Positions 5,561 through 6,082 of a DNA stretch of 6,082 bases are shown here, piece after piece; position 1 is the stretch's first letter, and each line of letters opens with the position of its first letter. Origin of the DNA: Verrucomicrobia subdivision 3 bacterium UBA7542 (GTDB lineage: Bacteria > Verrucomicrobiota > Verrucomicrobiia > Limisphaerales > UBA11358); contig DLMG01000081.1 of NCBI GenBank assembly GCA_002479245.1, positions 9,004 to 15,085 of the forward strand, in the 5' to 3' direction. The notes below the pieces were generated by a model that worked only from the letters and a program-made list of their open reading frames with translations, was not told the origin of the DNA and searched no databases. The position numbers and the translations under genes are program-made.

Positions 5561-5735
5561 AAATGAATTTGAGTTTGGCTCGCCGGTAACCTCGCCCCAC
5601 CGTTTTTTCCCTTCCGCCCGGACAGGCTGGAAGCGCTCGCCGTCGCTGCGCTATGGCGCAACAAGCTGTGCCACTCTGTTTTGCGTTCTTTTGCGGCCAA
5701 CAAATGCAACGGCGCGCATGACCTTGCCTCCACTT

Positions 5736-5765
5736 AAAACAAAGGCGCGGGCCGAAGCCCGCGCC
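5736..5765 (-). terminator. Intrinsic terminator of gnd with a UUCG tetraloop
   Basis: A perfect 9-bp GC stem pairs 5744-5752 (GGCGCGGGC) with 5757-5765 (GCCCGCGCC). On the minus strand the loop reads TTCG closed by a C-G pair, the extra-stable cUUCGg tetraloop, and the hairpin is followed by TTTGTTTT. It lies about 60 nt after the gnd stop at 5828. On the plus strand only a distant TTGTTTT follows (5771-5777), so it acts mainly for the minus strand. Confidence 0.88.
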
Positions 5766-5827
5766 GTGAATTGTTTTGCAGGGGTCGAGCCTGTGGCTAA
5801 TCCATCGGCGCAACGCGCCGACCCGCC

Positions 5828-6082
<255 letters not shown>

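Larger units (their letters stand above)
4996..5735. other. Gene-free, repeat-rich intergenic island between convergent genes
   Basis: About 740 nt separate the MFS terminator from the gnd terminator. Open frames exist on both strands, but none has a recognisable domain, and their sequence is explained by the palindromic and simple repeats inside them. The island holds a GC hairpin (5055-5082), two copies of a palindromic repeat (5227-5268 and 5392-5433) and a CTTTGCG-rich cluster (5518-5695). No tRNA, rRNA, transposase remnant or target-site duplication was seen. Because the flanking genes converge, the region is unlikely to be a promoter for either of them. Confidence 0.7.

Noticed and set aside
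5383..5733. Minus-strand 116-codon frame, and overlapping frames on both strands up to 5840
   Set aside because: They are explained by the CTTTGCG repeats, giving Arg/Lys/Gly-rich spurious peptides, and by one palindrome copy; they overlap the gnd terminator.

Overview
The window looks like a chromosomal segment from a Gram-negative bacterium with moderately high GC. The best guess is a Verrucomicrobiota member of the Pedosphaerales/Limisphaerales type. That placement rests on remembered resemblance of the proteins and of the TCAAC-type intergenic repeats, not on a search. Every gene whose start lies in the window lacks a clear Shine-Dalgarno sequence.

Positions 1-2974 (+) carry the conserved ribosome/membrane-insertion cluster rnpA (3' part), yidD, yidC and a KH-R3H gene (jag/khpB). 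This order is classically found next to rpmH and often near the replication origin. The genes are tightly packed, with gaps of 1, 15 and 54 nt, and are probably cotranscribed. RnpA is the protein of RNase P. YidD and YidC act together in placing proteins in the inner membrane. The KH-R3H protein is an RNA binder.

Positions 3031-3480 (-) hold a small lipoprotein gene of unknown function with its own intrinsic terminator, convergent with the jag operon. A 92-nt divergent intergenic region containing a perfect 7-bp inverted repeat separates it from an MFS transporter gene (3573-4931, +) of the anion:cation symporter/hexuronate type. That gene ends in a strong, probably bidirectional terminator.

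Positions 4996-5735 are about 740 nt with no convincing gene between two convergent genes, each closed by its own terminator. This stretch is rich in repeats. It has two 42-nt copies of a near-perfect palindrome 165 nt apart, whose arms differ by a compensatory base-pair change. It also has a cluster of CTTTGCG repeats and a GC hairpin. This is the most interesting part of the window, because it looks like an island of dispersed palindromic repeats.

Positions 5828-6082 (-) are the C-terminal 84 residues of decarboxylating 6-phosphogluconate dehydrogenase (gnd), followed by a terminator with a UUCG tetraloop. No defence system, integrase, transposase, CRISPR array, tRNA or rRNA was seen.
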